DNA of 8,691 nt from Gemmatimonadota bacterium (lineage in GTDB: Bacteria > Gemmatimonadota > Gemmatimonadetes > Longimicrobiales > Gaopeijiaceae). Position 1 is the first letter of the stretch; every line of letters starts with the position of its first letter. This document shows positions 1 to 7,397 of the stretch, one piece after another. Made by a program: the position numbers and the translations under genes. The DNA lies in assembly GCA_012959595.1 (NCBI GenBank), contig DUCW01000082.1:17851-26541 (forward strand), written 5' to 3'. The notes under the pieces were generated by a model, which did not search any database, was not told the DNA's origin, and worked only from the letters and a program-made list of their open reading frames with translations.

Positions 1-7
1 CCTTGAC

Positions 8-1015
8 CTATGCGTCAGACAAAAGAATATGGTGGTTAACTACCAACAAGTGAGCACTAGACACTCTCTTCCTAGCATTTTGGTAATGGCACTCTTGGTA
101 AGAGGGACAAGCTCTACCCAAACAAACTCCAGAATCACTTTTCACTTCATCCCACACTTTCTGGCTGGGTACAAACGCCATATCTGAAAGAGATCCGTCC
201 AGGGTTTCTTCTGACCATGAAGCTATCTCTCTCAACTCCTCTGAGTGCTCTGTGCCGAAAAGAAGGAGATCGTTAGACATGGCAAGGTACAATCGACGGA
301 TAGATATATAATTATTCCTCCCTTTCACAAGTGCCCATCTGATCTTTTTCCCGAGCAATTTCTCCACTAGAGGGATATCCTTAGTGACAAGTTGCTGTTG
401 AAGGTTGATCGTACTTGTGGAAATGACACTTACTTCACGGTTTTGCTGTGCCCATAAAACTGATGGGATAAGATATGCCAAAGATTTTCCCGTTCCCGTT
501 CCCGCCTCGACTAGGGCCAGCCCCCCTCTGTTATAGGTGCGAGCTACCAGCCGTAACATCTCCCTCTGACCACGACGATCTTCATAGTTATTGTGCAGTT
601 TATTCATCTTTCCGGAAGGTGAGATGAGCTCTTCAATTCGATTTATTTGTAACAATTTAGCTTCACCTGCTTTCGCAGGACTATTCAAAATATTTATCCG
701 TTGACCATCGCTGGATATAATCCCAAATCCAAGACCGTGCTTCTCAATACGCTTCCCCAATAAAATTTCAGCCTCTGATGGCAAGAAATCTTCAGATAGA
801 TGACTAATGAGAAGCACACCCGGTTCCGTTGTATCTCGAGCTACTTGAACCATGGCTTCGTAGTTCGAGCGGGCTACGACTTTAGGCCCAATAAGGTTGT
901 CTGCTGAATCTAGTCCAGCCAAGAAAGCTACTGATTGGCCTCTTGCCTGCTGCACACCTACTGCAACGAGTTGCTTGGAAGATTCCGACAAGCAAAAAGA
1001 AGGTTTCTCACTCAA
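8..1015 (-). CDS. DinG/XPD-type superfamily 2 helicase, N-terminal part with degenerate JAB domain, ending at TAG
   Basis: The frame runs 335 residues from TTG 1015 (TTGA overlap with the preceding stop, weak ribosome site) to TAG at 8-10. Residues about 14-110 look like a RadC/JAB (MPN) domain (GLDSADNLIG, then HLSEDFLPSEAE at 72-83) lacking most metal-binding residues. Helicase motifs follow: a Q-motif-like YEDRRGQREM (144-153), Walker A AGTGTGKS (171-178), motif Ia STSTINLQQQL (199-209), and the Fe-S segment VKGRNNYISIRR (230-241) plus C298, C303 and C309 in CLGRACPSYQEC. It then reads VVNHHILLSDA and stops. DinG/XPD helicases unwind DNA using ATP and normally run 600-900 residues, with the DEAH box and motifs III-VI after this point, all missing here. 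The first Fe-S Cys is Ser238. The TAG may mean a disrupted gene, a frameshift or an error near the sequence end, because only seven bases remain beyond it. Confidence 0.8.
   Translation of the reverse strand: MSEKPSFCLSESSKQLVAVGVQQARGQSVAFLAGLDSADNLIGPKVVARSNYEAMVQVARDTTEPGVLLISHLSEDFLPSEAEILLGKRIEKHGLGFGIISSDGQRINILNSPAKAGEAKLLQINRIEELISPSGKMNKLHNNYEDRRGQREMLRLVARTYNRGGLALVEAGTGTGKSLAYLIPSVLWAQQNREVSVISTSTINLQQQLVTKDIPLVEKLLGKKIRWALVKGRNNYISIRRLYLAMSNDLLLFGTEHSEELREIASWSEETLDGSLSDMAFVPSQKVWDEVKSDSGVCLGRACPSYQECHYQNARKRVSSAHLLVVNHHILLSDA
767..808 (-). other. Remnant JAMM metal motif in the helicase N-terminal domain
   Basis: This covers codons 70-83 of the helicase. The RadC/JAB consensus HxH-x7-S-x2-D aligns without gaps to I70-S-H72...S80-E-A-E83. 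The second His and the Ser are kept, the first His is Ile and the Asp is Glu. The upstream catalytic Glu position appears to be Ser28. A zinc-dependent hydrolase function is therefore unlikely; the domain may instead bind DNA or protein. Confidence 0.55.
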
Positions 1016-2265
1016 GTCTTAAGTCTTTTCTTCTTTGCGGCTGGGAAAAGAACGTTATTGAGTATCAATCTATAACCAGGTGAGTCTGGGTGGAGATCCA
1101 GATCGGTTTGAGGGTCACCAATCTGATGTTCGGGATCTTCGGGATCGTGTCCACCGAAATAAGTCCAAGTCCCTTCTCCAAAATTCCCGTGAATGTATTT
1201 AGCAATATTGCCTTCTTGAGCTAACACCAAAGTGCCCACTTTCAAACGATCCACCCTGAAGGATGTTGTCAGGCCATAAAAATCTGGGATCACCGCAGTG
1301 TGATTCTGTGTCAACATTGTGGGTACTGGATCGAATTTAGCAGAAAATTCAAAAAGAGAAAAAGCCCCTAGCTGTAATCTCCAAGGAGTGTTCACCTGAT
1401 GTCCATCTATATCACTGAAGGAATTAATGGAAGTTTCTGTCTGCACATTAGCGTCGGAAAAAGCCATTGATGCAGACCAATCCATCTTCTCTGTAGCATC
1501 CGGGTCTGGAGGATTTCCATCAGAAAACGTGGCAGCTATATCTACATCCTCAGCACCTAGTGCTAACTCCAGAGTTTCTGTTGCTGAACACATCGCCAAA
1601 AGAAATCCACCTTCCTCTACATAAGCTCGGATCTTGCGAGCTACTGCTTTCTTAAGAGCCGGCACATCAGTAAATCCCAGCCGATCCGAGACCTCTTGAT
1701 TTCTCTGTACTTCTTCCTGTAGCCACGAAGCTCCAGCGTAAGTAATGAAAAATTTGGAATATTGCCCAGTAAAATCTTCATGGTGCAAATGGAGCCATTC
1801 ATAATTCGATAATTCTCCATTCATAACTTCCTGATCCCAAACTGTCTCATAAGGAATGCCTGAATACTCCAAGGCCATAGTGACAGCATCGTCCCATGGA
1901 GCACTGTTTGGAGGGGTATATATAGCAATTTTAGGGGCTTTCTCTAACGAGACAGTTTCCATATTGGATCCAGCAATCTCAGATCGAATTAATGCTAATC
2001 CAGATCCAGTAACAAATTCTACGGTCACACCACTTAGGGTAGCCTCTCGTCTGATACCTTCCAAGTCTGGCAAGAGAAAAGATCCTCCTCTGTAATTCAG
2101 GAGCCACTCAGCACCGGAATATTGCTCTAGCGCCCAATAGGCCAATCCATAAGCTTTGAGATGATTCTTCTGTTCTCTATCCATAGGCACCAATAGTGAC
2201 TGACTTTCTACGGAACTTGCTGGCAAGAAAAGAAGGATTTGGATTAATACAATTATTGCTCTCAT
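1012..2265 (-). CDS. Exported 'asparagine synthetase B'-labelled family protein (GATase1/ThuA-like, not AsnB)
   Basis: This is a 417-residue protein from ATG 2265 with a signal peptide at 1-22 (hydrophobic 4-15, SVESQS junction). It is a full-length member of a family conserved in Bacteroidota and relatives and often labelled 'asparagine synthetase B'. Recognised blocks are MDREQKNHLKAYG (28-40), WLLNYRGGSF (54-63), WLHLHHEDFTGQY (157-169), GGFLLAMCSATET (219-231), FEFSAKFDPVPTMLTQNH (305-322), YFGGHDPEDPEH (369-380) and the basic tail FPAAKKKRLKT (407-417). It has neither the N-terminal Cys2 glutaminase nor the ATP-pyrophosphatase (SGGxDS) domain of AsnB, so that name is misleading. The GGFLLAMCSA strand-turn with Cys226 resembles the nucleophile elbow of class I amidotransferase or ThuA-like folds, and the HHEDF and GGHDPED blocks offer possible metal or catalytic ligands (inference). 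It follows the TPR gene by three bases and overlaps the helicase start by four. The substrate is unknown. Confidence 0.85.
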   Translation of the reverse strand: MRAIIVLIQILLFLPASSVESQSLLVPMDREQKNHLKAYGLAYWALEQYSGAEWLLNYRGGSFLLPDLEGIRREATLSGVTVEFVTGSGLALIRSEIAGSNMETVSLEKAPKIAIYTPPNSAPWDDAVTMALEYSGIPYETVWDQEVMNGELSNYEWLHLHHEDFTGQYSKFFITYAGASWLQEEVQRNQEVSDRLGFTDVPALKKAVARKIRAYVEEGGFLLAMCSATETLELALGAEDVDIAATFSDGNPPDPDATEKMDWSASMAFSDANVQTETSINSFSDIDGHQVNTPWRLQLGAFSLFEFSAKFDPVPTMLTQNHTAVIPDFYGLTTSFRVDRLKVGTLVLAQEGNIAKYIHGNFGEGTWTYFGGHDPEDPEHQIGDPQTDLDLHPDSPGYRLILNNVLFPAAKKKRLKT

Positions 2266-2268
2266 CCT

Positions 2269-4044
2269 TTACAATCTCCCCAAGAGTTGGAGTTCTCGCC
2301 GAGCTAAAGGTGCCAGAGCACTGTTTGGACGAGAAATGATTAAATTTTCCAATATTACAATAGCCTCAGCCCGTCCGTTTTCAGACGCACCCTTATATCT
2401 GGCTAATTCCAAGGCGGCAGCTGGAAATTCGTACGACTCAGAATAGTCTTTAACAATATCTGCCCTAAATTCAGCTGCTCTATCATTCATCCCCGCTTCC
2501 TGGGCGATGTAGGCTGAAAAAGAGAGGAGTGTTGGTTTTCCAAATTGCCCAGCATCTCTAAGACCTAGTTCCAATATCGATAGAGATTCCGTCAAAAGCC
2601 CTCTATGTTTCAGAACAGCAGCCCTTACTACGATTGCAAGGTCGGTACCTTGGAGTCGTCCCATTATGTTTAGCAGAGAGAGTATTTCAGTCGCCTGATG
2701 GGGTGGCAAACCCGACAACGCAGCCATCAAGCTACTCTCAGCCATATCTATTTCGTCATTGACAAGATGGATATATCCCCTTTCAAGATCACTCCGAGGA
2801 CCTTCCACTCCTTCCAGTAGAGATTTTGCCACAGCTTCTTGCCCTTCTAAATCCAATGTAATCGCTAACAGCACGCTAAGCTCATCAACCTCCAAAGCAT
2901 CTGGAAATTCTGCCGTGAACTCTTTCAATGCACCCAGACGTTCTGCTGTTCCCTTCATTACACCCATTCGCAGTCCTTCTGCGAGGGCTCTTCGTCTTTC
3001 TGAATTACCCTCAGGAAGTGCGTCAGCTACGGCGTATTGAGCCTCCAGAGCCCTCAGTGTATCGCCCGCTTCGAGAGCCGTCGACACAATTCTGTAATTA
3101 AGTGCTTTTATTTCGGTTGCGTCCAGAGCTTGATCACGCATGGCCTCATAAGCCCACAATGAGGCTCTAGCACCACCCTTGACTTCCTCTGCTTCCCTTG
3201 CCAGTACCGTCAAGAATCCACGACGAGTTTGTCCTTCCAAACCTCTTAAAGCTACCTCAGCGTAATCAAGAGCTTCTATCACTAGTCCTGCTTCCAGAGC
3301 AATTCTGGTTGCAGCTCGAACTCGAGCTGTTGTTGTTGGTTCCTTTACCAATTCTTCTAGCAATAGTTCAATGGATCCTTGCTCTTTTCCCCCAATTGCA
3401 ACCACTCGTCTAATCACCGCTGATGTTTGCGATCCGTCATTGCCTATCCCTTTAGCCCATGCAATAGCTGCGGAGTCATACCGCCCCAGTTCCATCAATA
3501 AATCCCCTATTGTTAGTGCAAATTGGGAAGGTTCTTTTAGCAATCGTTCGCCTCTTTCCAGTATTTCTAGGGCTTCTTCTTCACCATAACTTTCCAAAAA
3601 TATTTCGCTTATCTTCCGATAAGGCTCAGCTCTGTTTCCGTCTGCGATCAACCAATCCTCTGCAGATTTTTTTAGCTTATCCAGATCTCCCAAGTCTTGG
3701 TAGACCATTAGGGCCAGATTCCTAGCAACCGATCCACTTGAATCAATTTCTAGATAACTATCTACTAAGGGTAATATTTCTTCCAAGGTTCCCTGTTCCC
3801 TAAATACCCTTTCGGCTGCGAGCAAACCGACATCTGAAGTGGGATTGGCAGACAAAACAATCCTAAGAACCCTCTCGGCTTCTTCTAGGTTTCCCCTGCC
3901 CTCATGGCTCGAAGCTTCTCGAATTAACTGGCGTTCAAGGTTAGGGTTATAGCGTTGAGCTGTAACTTCTGTGGACTGGCAATGAGTTGCTAGAAATAAG
4001 CCAATACATAAGTGTATACATCTATACATGATAAGTTGATTCAA
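2269..4044 (-). CDS. Exported TPR-like helical-repeat protein
   Basis: This is a 591-residue protein beginning at TTG 4044, in a TTGA overlap with the DUF4175-type gene; an in-frame ATG at 4029 is the alternative start and would shorten it by five residues. Residues 1-30 form a signal peptide (hydrophobic 9-19) with a good VTA-Q cleavage site at 28-30. The rest is nearly all helical pairs of 30-40 residues of tetratricopeptide type: clear units include NLEEAERVLRIVLSANP (52-68), GEEEALEILERGERLL (154-169), LGRYDSAAIAWAKGI (186-200), GLVIEALDYAEVALRGL (253-269), GLLTESLSILELGLRDAG (482-499) and a final ARYKG..AIVILENLI..PNSALAP unit (548-579). TPR proteins are protein-protein scaffolds, so a periplasmic or outer-membrane-associated partner of the adjacent coiled-coil protein is a reasonable guess. 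No enzyme motif is seen. The specific subfamily is not recognised. Confidence 0.8.
   Translation of the reverse strand: MNQLIMYRCIHLCIGLFLATHCQSTEVTAQRYNPNLERQLIREASSHEGRGNLEEAERVLRIVLSANPTSDVGLLAAERVFREQGTLEEILPLVDSYLEIDSSGSVARNLALMVYQDLGDLDKLKKSAEDWLIADGNRAEPYRKISEIFLESYGEEEALEILERGERLLKEPSQFALTIGDLLMELGRYDSAAIAWAKGIGNDGSQTSAVIRRVVAIGGKEQGSIELLLEELVKEPTTTARVRAATRIALEAGLVIEALDYAEVALRGLEGQTRRGFLTVLAREAEEVKGGARASLWAYEAMRDQALDATEIKALNYRIVSTALEAGDTLRALEAQYAVADALPEGNSERRRALAEGLRMGVMKGTAERLGALKEFTAEFPDALEVDELSVLLAITLDLEGQEAVAKSLLEGVEGPRSDLERGYIHLVNDEIDMAESSLMAALSGLPPHQATEILSLLNIMGRLQGTDLAIVVRAAVLKHRGLLTESLSILELGLRDAGQFGKPTLLSFSAYIAQEAGMNDRAAEFRADIVKDYSESYEFPAAALELARYKGASENGRAEAIVILENLIISRPNSALAPLARRELQLLGRL
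2276..2281 (-). promoter_or_regulatory. Ribosome binding site (GGGGAG) for the 417-aa protein gene
   Basis: GGGGAG on the minus strand lies ten bases before ATG 2265, within the last codons of the TPR gene. A second purine run, AAAGG, directly abuts the ATG and is too close to act. This is the only non-overlapping junction in the window: the TPR TAA and the ATG are separated by AGG. Confidence 0.45.
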
Positions 4045-7000
4045 GGTGCTCGGCCTCTCTGGTTGACCGTCCTGTTTATACGGTCAAAATATTCCAATAC
4101 CATCTGTCTAAAAGCCGGTGAAAGTTTATTCATAACGTCAGGATCAGGTATTTGGAAAGGCAGGTATCCCATATCTCTATCACTCAATTGACTTGCCTGA
4201 TTTCTCACAATATCTCCAGGTACTTCTGATTCTCGCTCTTCTGAATACTCATCCTGTTCCAAGCTTCGCCCAGCATCCAGAAGCCTTTGGAATAATTTTT
4301 CCTGTCTTCGCAAAGTCTCGGCGTTTAAGCGATTACCCGCAAGAAGTTCTGCTAATCCCAAAGCCTCTAAAGCTAAGTCGTCGAGGTCTCCTAGGGCAGT
4401 TTTTCCATCAGATGAAGTAGACATTTCAGACAATTGCTCGGCAATCTCTTCCTGTAATCTGGAAAGCTCTTGTAATTGGCTTTCCATTGTTTGGTCTCCT
4501 AGTTGCATAGGCTTCAATTGGCCAGTTTGGCTGTTCACGGACCCCTGCTGTTCGGCCAGTTGCTGCAATTCTTCCATAGTTTGCTCACCGGACCCCTGCT
4601 GGCCGTTCTGGCCGGCTTGTTGGCCAGCTGCCATGGCCGTCATAGCCAACTGGTTCAAGGCGTCTATCACCTGCTCTACAGCCGGTGGCGACCCAGAAGG
4701 AACACCCCTCTGAGAACCTAAACTCTCTAAGGTTTCTTGTAAGGCCATCATAGCACGGCCAATCTGAGTGGACAAAATCCTGTTCTGTTCTGTACCGTAA
4801 GGAATGGTTTTACCCAACCCGTCAGCCATTGATTCCAGGCCCATCAAAAGAGCTAACTCATCTCCTCTTAATTGCTGAACGGACCTTGCTCCTTCTTCTC
4901 TCATTTCTTCCCTGAGACTGGCTTGTTCAGTCGCCATAGCTAAAGCATCAGTAGCAGTTTGCCGAAGGACTTCAACAGTTGCCTGCATGGATTGGCCAGC
5001 CATTTCTTGCTGAGCCTGTTGCATTTCGGAAACCATCTCGGTCAGCTCGGTAGCTGCATCCTGTGCTCTGGCTGAAGCCGTTGACTGGTTCCCCATGCGT
5101 AGATTATTGCTGGCTTCGTCCATGGCACTTTGTGCCCTGTCGTTTCTCTCCTGCACTCCTACTATAGCATCCCTAGCTGCCACTTCTCCAGCAGTTTCCA
5201 ATTCATCTTCGAGTTCTCTTAGCGAAGTCCTTAGATCATCTGCCCTATCTTCTAGTTTTTCTTGCTGTTCCGCACGTACTTCAGCGTCTACCGAGTCTGT
5301 CATCGCTTCAGTTAACATTTTTTGTAGTTGAGACAACTCCTGTGTCTCAGCAGTAGTAGCTCTGAAGTTTTGATCTAGTGCTGCTCTTTCAAATCGACTT
5401 TGAACTTCCTCCAATCGTTCACTCAAAGCCTCCTGATCCGCCACTAAATCACTAAACATTTCTCTTGCTTCATCCGAAGACATTTCGGCAATAGTTTCTA
5501 GAAACTTTTCCAAATTTTCCCTTGCTTGGCTGGGGATCAACTCCGACATTAAATCTTCCAACTGGCCAAGTTCTTTTTCGAGAGTCACATCTCCTAATTC
5601 AGATATCTCTATATCTTCTGTTAAATTGGCCAACTCGGTTTCTAAAGAATCTATGGCATTCAACATCTGTCTTTGGGTTTCTAGGGCTTCCTTAAATTTC
5701 TCCTGATCTTCAAATCCAAGAACATTTGTCTGGTCTCTAGCTAGTGGCGTTTCACTCCTATCGTTGGACGCCGCCGTTTCCAAATCCTGATTAATCTGTG
5801 ACTCAGTTTCGATCCGATCTTGCAACTCGCCAATCTTTTCCGTCACATCATCTAACTGTTCCTGTGCTGTACGTTGAACTTCTGCACGAGTTTGAGGCAA
5901 CAAAAGATACTCCCTAGTCTTCCCAGTATTTGGATTAGGTGCGTTGTCGATGGCTGCCACGAAGTAGTGCACGGTGTCGCCTGGAAGCAATTCCCAACTG
6001 GTAAGGTCCATTACAGGCCGCACCAATGCACTTCTGGTTCCACCTATAGGAATTTGCTGGGCGACAAAATTGCTAGAGTCACCGAATGCATCGGCCTTGT
6101 ATACCATCAATTCCAATCTATCAATGCCATAGTCATCGTTCGACTGAACTACTAGAGGTTGTAATCGGGAAACTGGTAGGAGAGTGTCTTTCCCAGGTAG
6201 TAGGACTTCCACTACGGGTGAAAGATCAGGTAGAATAGTTATTTCTATCGGTTCGGGGAACAGAGCAGCAGGATCGCCATTTTCTCCATAAAATTTCCAC
6301 AGATAAGAACCGCTTTGCTGTGGATACAAGTTCCCCTGGAAGGCATTTCCATTCACTTTCAAATTCACCTCTTCTCCTCCATCGGAAACTAGAAAAGCGG
6401 ATTCTAACCTTCCACTAGCCACTCCGCTTATACTGATCCGACTCCCATTTGGTATCACAAGATTTGGAATTTGAGAACGATATTCTTCTGAATATCTCCC
6501 AGTATAATATGGAAAGTCTATCGTCAAGCTCCAGTCAGTGACTAATAAGGGATCCACTGGATTCAAGATGAATTTTTCTGACTCAGTTCCATCAGAACCC
6601 ACAATCCAATATTCCGTTCGGGCATTCAAATTGCGAAGAGTGAATACAGCCTGAGCACTGTGGACTGGAGAACTTTCTTCCAGTAAGACATCTCCCACAG
6701 TTTGCCTATAGAGGGTCACGGTATTTCTTTCTGCAGCTCTTACAGTCACAACAATTTCCGATCCTCTGAGAAAATCTGAAGATCCTGGGGAAATCTCTAA
6801 ATCCGGTAAGTTGGGCTTGGCTAACAATTCTATAGGAGTGAACAAACCAGACCAGGCCATGAAGGATCTTTGCGGCCGTAAAAAGGTTAACCCCAAAAGA
6901 ATCAGTCCAAACACTACAAGGATTCTTGAGGCCCATTTGTTCCATAAACCCAACTGTACACCTTTTTCACCAGATAAATTATCGCTGGAGTGATTAAGTG

Positions 7001-7397
7001 TGAACAGAGTTTTTTCAGATGCACGTCTTGCGAGAACTTGGGAAACTCCTGGCGGTATAGTTCTCTCTAGTTGCAACGACCCCAATAGCAAACCGGAAGG
7101 GAGTCCCGTTTCCTTTTCCATAGAATCTAACATGACAGATTCTTGAGATATTTGATTACAAAACCAACTATAGGTCAGAATCGCCGCTAAGACCAACAAA
7201 AGCATAGTCAAATCGATCAGGAGGGGTAGGTAGACTCCTTGACGCCATCCCAATGATCCAGACAGCACCCAAGCTCCCAGTAGAATCATCGCTACACAGC
7301 ACAAAACTGAAAAAAATACAGCTAGCCTTAGCCTAATTATTAGTTGTCTGCGAACATCCCGAAATAGCCTGACAATACTGATTGATGATCTGCTCAC
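4041..7397 (-). CDS. DUF4175-type membrane protein with Ig-like region and long coiled coil
   Basis: This is an 1118-residue protein starting at GTG 7397 inside the DUF4159 stop (GTGA overlap; only a weak AAG-type ribosome site, so translational coupling is likely). A basic N-terminus (RDVRRQLIIRLR) precedes hydrophobic segments at about 23-49 and 54-83; a third lies at about 157-174. By the positive-inside rule, residues after about 175 face the periplasm. Residues about 195-500 look beta-rich and Ig-like, with recurring PNLPDLEISPG, WSLTIDFPYYTGR and LSPVVEVLLPG type strands and a DDYGIDRLEL motif (421-430). Residues about 505-1055 are almost entirely Glu/Gln/Leu/Met-rich heptads predicted to be coiled coil, broken by a Gly/Gln linker (924-940). 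The segment RQEKLFQRLLDAGRSLEQDE (1031-1050) and the tail LSPAFRQMVLEYFDRIN (1092-1108) recall Gemmatimonadota DUF4175 proteins. The architecture also parallels the alphaproteobacterial TIGR02302 family. No catalytic motif is seen; a scaffolding or mechanical envelope role is inference. Confidence 0.82.
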   Translation of the reverse strand: MSRSSISIVRLFRDVRRQLIIRLRLAVFFSVLCCVAMILLGAWVLSGSLGWRQGVYLPLLIDLTMLLLVLAAILTYSWFCNQISQESVMLDSMEKETGLPSGLLLGSLQLERTIPPGVSQVLARRASEKTLFTLNHSSDNLSGEKGVQLGLWNKWASRILVVFGLILLGLTFLRPQRSFMAWSGLFTPIELLAKPNLPDLEISPGSSDFLRGSEIVVTVRAAERNTVTLYRQTVGDVLLEESSPVHSAQAVFTLRNLNARTEYWIVGSDGTESEKFILNPVDPLLVTDWSLTIDFPYYTGRYSEEYRSQIPNLVIPNGSRISISGVASGRLESAFLVSDGGEEVNLKVNGNAFQGNLYPQQSGSYLWKFYGENGDPAALFPEPIEITILPDLSPVVEVLLPGKDTLLPVSRLQPLVVQSNDDYGIDRLELMVYKADAFGDSSNFVAQQIPIGGTRSALVRPVMDLTSWELLPGDTVHYFVAAIDNAPNPNTGKTREYLLLPQTRAEVQRTAQEQLDDVTEKIGELQDRIETESQINQDLETAASNDRSETPLARDQTNVLGFEDQEKFKEALETQRQMLNAIDSLETELANLTEDIEISELGDVTLEKELGQLEDLMSELIPSQARENLEKFLETIAEMSSDEAREMFSDLVADQEALSERLEEVQSRFERAALDQNFRATTAETQELSQLQKMLTEAMTDSVDAEVRAEQQEKLEDRADDLRTSLRELEDELETAGEVAARDAIVGVQERNDRAQSAMDEASNNLRMGNQSTASARAQDAATELTEMVSEMQQAQQEMAGQSMQATVEVLRQTATDALAMATEQASLREEMREEGARSVQQLRGDELALLMGLESMADGLGKTIPYGTEQNRILSTQIGRAMMALQETLESLGSQRGVPSGSPPAVEQVIDALNQLAMTAMAAGQQAGQNGQQGSGEQTMEELQQLAEQQGSVNSQTGQLKPMQLGDQTMESQLQELSRLQEEIAEQLSEMSTSSDGKTALGDLDDLALEALGLAELLAGNRLNAETLRRQEKLFQRLLDAGRSLEQDEYSEERESEVPGDIVRNQASQLSDRDMGYLPFQIPDPDVMNKLSPAFRQMVLEYFDRINRTVNQRGRAP
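4054..4059 (-). promoter_or_regulatory. Ribosome binding site (GAGAGG) supporting the TTG start of the TPR gene
   Basis: GAGAGG on the minus strand lies nine bases before TTG 4044. The alternative ATG at 4029 has no purine-rich element at a usable distance. This favours the TTG start, which again overlaps the preceding TGA. Confidence 0.5.
4538..4601 (-). repeat. 13-bp direct repeat pair in the Gln-rich linker of the DUF4175-type gene
   Basis: The 13-mer CGGACCCCTGCTG (plus strand) occurs at 4538-4550 and 4589-4601. The copies are 51 bases (17 codons) apart, so both encode QQGS in frame (residues 933-936 and 950-953). It lies in a locally G/C-richer stretch coding for AGQQAGQNGQQGSGEQ. A small in-frame duplication or simple codon convergence in a low-complexity linker would both explain it. 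Confidence 0.5.

Noticed and set aside
8..10. TAG as a reassigned or read-through sense codon
   Set aside because: No other gene in the window contains an internal TAG, genes here end normally with TGA, TAA and this TAG, and the site is at the sequence edge where disruption or error is simpler.
1012..2265. True asparagine synthetase
   Set aside because: It has no Cys at position 2, no SGGxDS pyrophosphatase motif and has a signal peptide, all incompatible with AsnB.
3976..3990. A lipobox in the TPR protein signal peptide (LATHC)
   Set aside because: The residue before Cys22 is His, which signal peptidase II does not normally accept. A VTA-Q site for signal peptidase I follows at 28-30.
4027..4029. 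ATG as the start of the TPR gene
   Set aside because: No ribosome site precedes it, while TTG 4044 has GAGAGG nine bases upstream and the same 4-base overlap pattern as its neighbours. The difference is only five residues, so it stays an alternative.
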